A DNA stretch of 64,000 bases from CAYJGJ01 sp964367585. GTDB lineage: Bacteria; Bacillota; Clostridia; Peptostreptococcales; Anaerovoracaceae. The notes beneath the pieces are model-generated. The model was not told the origin of the DNA and searched no databases. It saw nothing but the letters and a program-made list of their open reading frames with translations. Location of the stretch: the NCBI GenBank assembly GCA_964367585.1, contig CAYIYH010000001.1, positions 496,001 to 560,000 of the forward strand. Reading direction: 5' to 3'. The position numbers and the translations under genes are program-made. This document shows, piece by piece, positions 61,917-64,000 of this stretch (position 1 is its first letter; every line of letters begins with the position of its first letter).

Positions 61917-61972
61917 ATGGTTATATCCGCTTTTTTGTTAAGATTTCATTTTTTTTACGATTATAACCATAA
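61915..61972. repeat. Inverted repeat near the antitoxin remnant
   Basis: TTATGGTTATA (61915-61925) and TATAACCATAA (61962-61972) are perfect 11-base inverted copies around 36 bases that contain long T-runs. It may be a regulatory stem or a footprint of a lost insertion. Confidence 0.55.
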
Positions 61973-62005
61973 TAACTTTTAACTTAAATTTCACCATTCT
62001 TAATG

Positions 62006-62212
62006 TCAAGTGTTTCTTTTCATTGCATTTTCTGTAGTCATATTATATTTAGGTTTTTTTTAATCAAAAGGTAGACCACCAACCATCATAGATTGATGCA
62101 GAAACATATTAATAGCATCAGTAACAGTTATTCCAAAATTAGAATAAAGGGCTTCTACACTTGCCTTAAACTCTGGTTCAATACGAACATTAATATTTGC
62201 TGTTTTAGCCAT
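62006..62212 (-). pseudogene. RelB/DinJ-type antitoxin gene broken by a stop codon
   Basis: The frame starts MAKTANINVRIEPEFKAS, the ribbon-helix-helix start of DinJ/RelB antitoxins, with a strong GGAGGTGAT site before the ATG. It ends at a TAA (62060-62062) after GGLPFD, giving 50 residues. In the same frame the next codons read KKPKYNMTTENAM, which is how family members continue. So one codon has become TAA and the C-terminal toxin-binding part is lost. No toxin gene follows. It may still give an N-terminal DNA-binding fragment. Confidence 0.8.
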
Positions 62213-62425
62213 TAAATCACCTCCAATATCATCATATTAATTATAGTCTATTGTATACATAAATGCGATATTTTGTGAAGCTTTTAATGATAATATGCGA
62301 ATTTACAAAGTTTATTATAATTTATATTATTATTTGTATGATGAGTTTTTTTTTGCATTTTCATTGAATTCTTAGCAAAAAATATGTATATTAATGACAG
62401 TGAGCTATAAAAAGGTGTTTATATT

Positions 62426-62500
62426 ATGAGTACTTTAAAAAAACACAACATCATGTCTAGAGGACATTATATTTATGAAACTAATTATTATTTTTACTAA
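62426..62500 (+). CDS. Possible 24-codon upstream frame overlapping the YihY gene
   Basis: A short frame (MSTLKKHNIMSRGHYIY and on) with AAAGGTG eight bases before its ATG ends 26 bases inside the yihY gene in another frame. The yihY start itself has only a distant AGAGGA. The small frame may help ribosomes reach the yihY start. It may also be chance. Confidence 0.3.
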   Translation: MSTLKKHNIMSRGHYIYETNYYFY

Positions 62501-63308
62501 TATAAAAAAATTATACGACGACCCTTATTATAAAGGATTTGCATCTCATCTTGCATTTTTCTTTATATTATCTTCGGTTCCTACTATACTACTTATCTCA
62601 CAATCTATTATACTCTTTTTCGAAAATAACCTAGAACAGATATTGGGAGAATATATTGAACTTATTGACTTAGAGACAAGGGGATTATTTGACACACTAC
62701 TTTTTGCTGGCGGAGGTGGTTTTTCCAACTCGTTTTTTTTGATTATTGCTCTATGGGCGGGCTCACGTGCACTTTTCTCACTCATACAAGTTTCAAATTA
62801 CACTTACTCAGACATCAAATCATTTAAAGGAAACTATATTAAAGATAGATTTCGTGCTATAATTTCTATGATTATTACAATGGCAACTTTTATAATCACC
62901 CTTGCGATAGTTGTATATGGACAACCAATAATCGATTTACTAATTTCAATATTTAACTTGGATCTACTTCCTAATTTTGTATGGACGCTATTAAGATGGG
63001 GATTAGGGATTGTGCTTTACACCCTCAATATGTCGTTTATGTACTATTTTTTACCAAGTGATAAAATACCCTTCAGAGATATTTTTCCAGGTGCAGCAGT
63101 CGCCTCACTGGGCATTTTGCTAGGTACACTGGGATATTCAATTTATGTCTCATACATAGCTAATTACAGTGTACTATATGGCTCCCTTGCAGGGATAATC
63201 GCACTATTTATTTGGTTTTATCTCATTTCGTGGGTATTGCTAGGCGGCATACTCCTTAATAGAGTTTTGATTGATAAAAGTAAAGAAAGAGGACTTCATG
63301 AGAAATAA
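62475..63308 (+). CDS. YihY/BrkB family membrane protein
   Basis: Polytopic protein of 277 residues with six hydrophobic segments, once called RNase BN by mistake. Family marks: YYKGFASHLAFFFILSSVPTILL near the start, ALWAGSRALFSLIQVSNYTY, and LYGSLAGIIALFIWFYLISWVLLGGILLN near the end. Its function is uncertain; a role as a transporter or in envelope stability is suggested for relatives. It overlaps the proB start by 11 bases. The ATG lies ten bases from the nearest ribosome site. Confidence 0.9.
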   Translation: MKLIIIFTNIKKLYDDPYYKGFASHLAFFFILSSVPTILLISQSIILFFENNLEQILGEYIELIDLETRGLFDTLLFAGGGGFSNSFFLIIALWAGSRALFSLIQVSNYTYSDIKSFKGNYIKDRFRAIISMIITMATFIITLAIVVYGQPIIDLLISIFNLDLLPNFVWTLLRWGLGIVLYTLNMSFMYYFLPSDKIPFRDIFPGAAVASLGILLGTLGYSIYVSYIANYSVLYGSLAGIIALFIWFYLISWVLLGGILLNRVLIDKSKERGLHEK

Positions 63309-64000
63309 AATTAAAAACTCCAATAGAATCGTTATAAAAGTAGGAACATCTACGCTAACGTACCCTAATGGGAATTTAAACTTAAAAAGAGTAGATGAAT
63401 TGGCGTGGATATTATCTGATCTTCGCAATTCTGGAAAAGAAGTAGTACTTGTGACAAGTGGTGCAATCGGAGTAGGTGCAACGCACATAGGCATGGACTA
63501 CCGCCCAACGATAATGAAAGAAAAGCAGGCGGCGGCGGCTGTGGGGCAAGCTATTTTGATGCAAATTTACCAAAACTTCTTTACTAGATACAATCAAAAC
63601 GTAGCCCAAGCACTCTTAACAAAAGAAGAAGTGAGAACAGAAGAAAGATATGATAACACAAAAAACACTTTGCAAACACTTCTTGAAATGGGTATAATAC
63701 CTATAATTAACGCAAATGACACCATCTCCACTTATGAAATAGCTATATCCGAAAACGATAGGCTGTCTGCAATTGTAGCAGAAATAATTAGTGCCGACTT
63801 GCTTGTGATTTATACCGATATTGACGGACTATATGACAAAAATCCACACGAACATAGCGACGCACATCGAATTTCATATGTTGAAGATATTTCCGATGAA
63901 ATCATCTCAATGGCAGGTAGCAAAGGTTCACGATTCGCTACTGGTGGTATGAAAACAAAAATCGAAGCGGCTATGCTAAGCACCTCTTCAAACATACCTA
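63298..64000 (+). CDS. proB: Glutamate 5-kinase (partial, 3' end beyond window)
   Basis: First step of proline synthesis. The reading frame begins MRNKIKNSNRIVIKVGTST at 63298 (ATG with AGAGG before it) and stays open to the right edge: 234 codons. Signatures include LVTSGAIGVGATHIGM, KQAAAAVGQAILMQIY, NANDTIS, YTDIDGLYDKNP and GSRFATGGMKTKIEAA, which identify the amino-acid kinase fold of ProB. About 30 residues of the kinase domain, and any PUA domain, lie outside. It overlaps the yihY stop and is probably cotranscribed. Confidence 0.94.
   Translation, partial: MRNKIKNSNRIVIKVGTSTLTYPNGNLNLKRVDELAWILSDLRNSGKEVVLVTSGAIGVGATHIGMDYRPTIMKEKQAAAAVGQAILMQIYQNFFTRYNQNVAQALLTKEEVRTEERYDNTKNTLQTLLEMGIIPIINANDTISTYEIAISENDRLSAIVAEIISADLLVIYTDIDGLYDKNPHEHSDAHRISYVEDISDEIISMAGSKGSRFATGGMKTKIEAAMLSTSSNIP

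Noticed and set aside
61808..62474. Complete toxin-antitoxin pair
   Set aside because: Only a truncated antitoxin is visible; none of the frames around it resembles a RelE/YafQ toxin.

Overview
The window is 64 kb of low-GC chromosome from an anaerobic, flagellated Firmicute, most likely a clostridium. The reasons are an Rnf complex in rnfC-D-G-E-A order, pyruvate phosphate dikinase, a thiolase, CIRCE-controlled groESL, strong AGGAGG-type ribosome sites, Gram-positive style lipoproteins and two-component systems, and a flagellin gene. Placement near the Anaerovorax/Family XIII group is a guess. I saw no rRNA, tRNA, CRISPR array, prophage or insertion sequence. Most genes are on the minus strand.

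Layout. 1-3,9 kb: rnfCDGEA with overlapping genes, cut at the left edge in rnfA. 4,3-9,4 kb: sodium/alanine symporter, YjfB-type motility peptide, cyclophilin, two lipoproteins and a DUF4428-like zinc-finger protein. 9,4-11,8 kb: groEL and groES behind a CIRCE operator. 12,1-18,3 kb (plus strand): an IMP dehydrogenase strikingly like the Tritrichomonas enzyme, archaeal-type phosphoglycerate mutase, D,D-carboxypeptidase and uvrC. 18,4-20,0 kb: flagellin with a sigma-28-like promoter and a long structured leader. 20,0-26,1 kb: tetR, membrane-fusion protein, RND pump and traX operon. 26,1-30,4 kb: a probable vitamin B12 ECF importer (lipoprotein, EcfT, and an ATPase-ATPase-S-component fusion) behind a riboswitch-like leader. 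30,6-36,0 kb: a CDF metal exporter, then trkA with two trkH genes. 36,1-43,8 kb: ppdK, tyrA, an SDR reductase, thiolase and a MATE pump. 44,0-47,6 kb: two-component system, PepSY protein and an ECF S component. 47,7-51,8 kb: endonuclease IV, cobalamin adenosyltransferase, a small membrane peptide and a second two-component system. 51,9-54,0 kb: a large protein with helical repeats and cold-shock-like modules, function unknown. 54,2-61,8 kb: lysC, metK, dgt, phosphoglucomutase, dut and an M16 peptidase. 62,0-64,0 kb: a broken dinJ/relB antitoxin, a YihY membrane protein and the start of proB.

How it works together. Rnf exchanges electrons between ferredoxin and NAD and builds an ion gradient; the alanine symporter, RND pump, MATE pump and Trk system are all membrane-energised. 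B12 import and the corrinoid adenosyltransferase form one theme. Regulation through RNA leaders is a second theme: a B12-box leader, a flagellin leader with a possible CsrA hairpin, a long groES leader and an unexplained four-segment leader before the PepSY gene.

The least explained items are the 710-residue protein at 51859-53991, the leader at 46167-46243 with a partial copy at 58024-58055, and the 51-bp repeat pair at 40730 and 43956. All family calls rest on reading motifs by eye; no database search was run.
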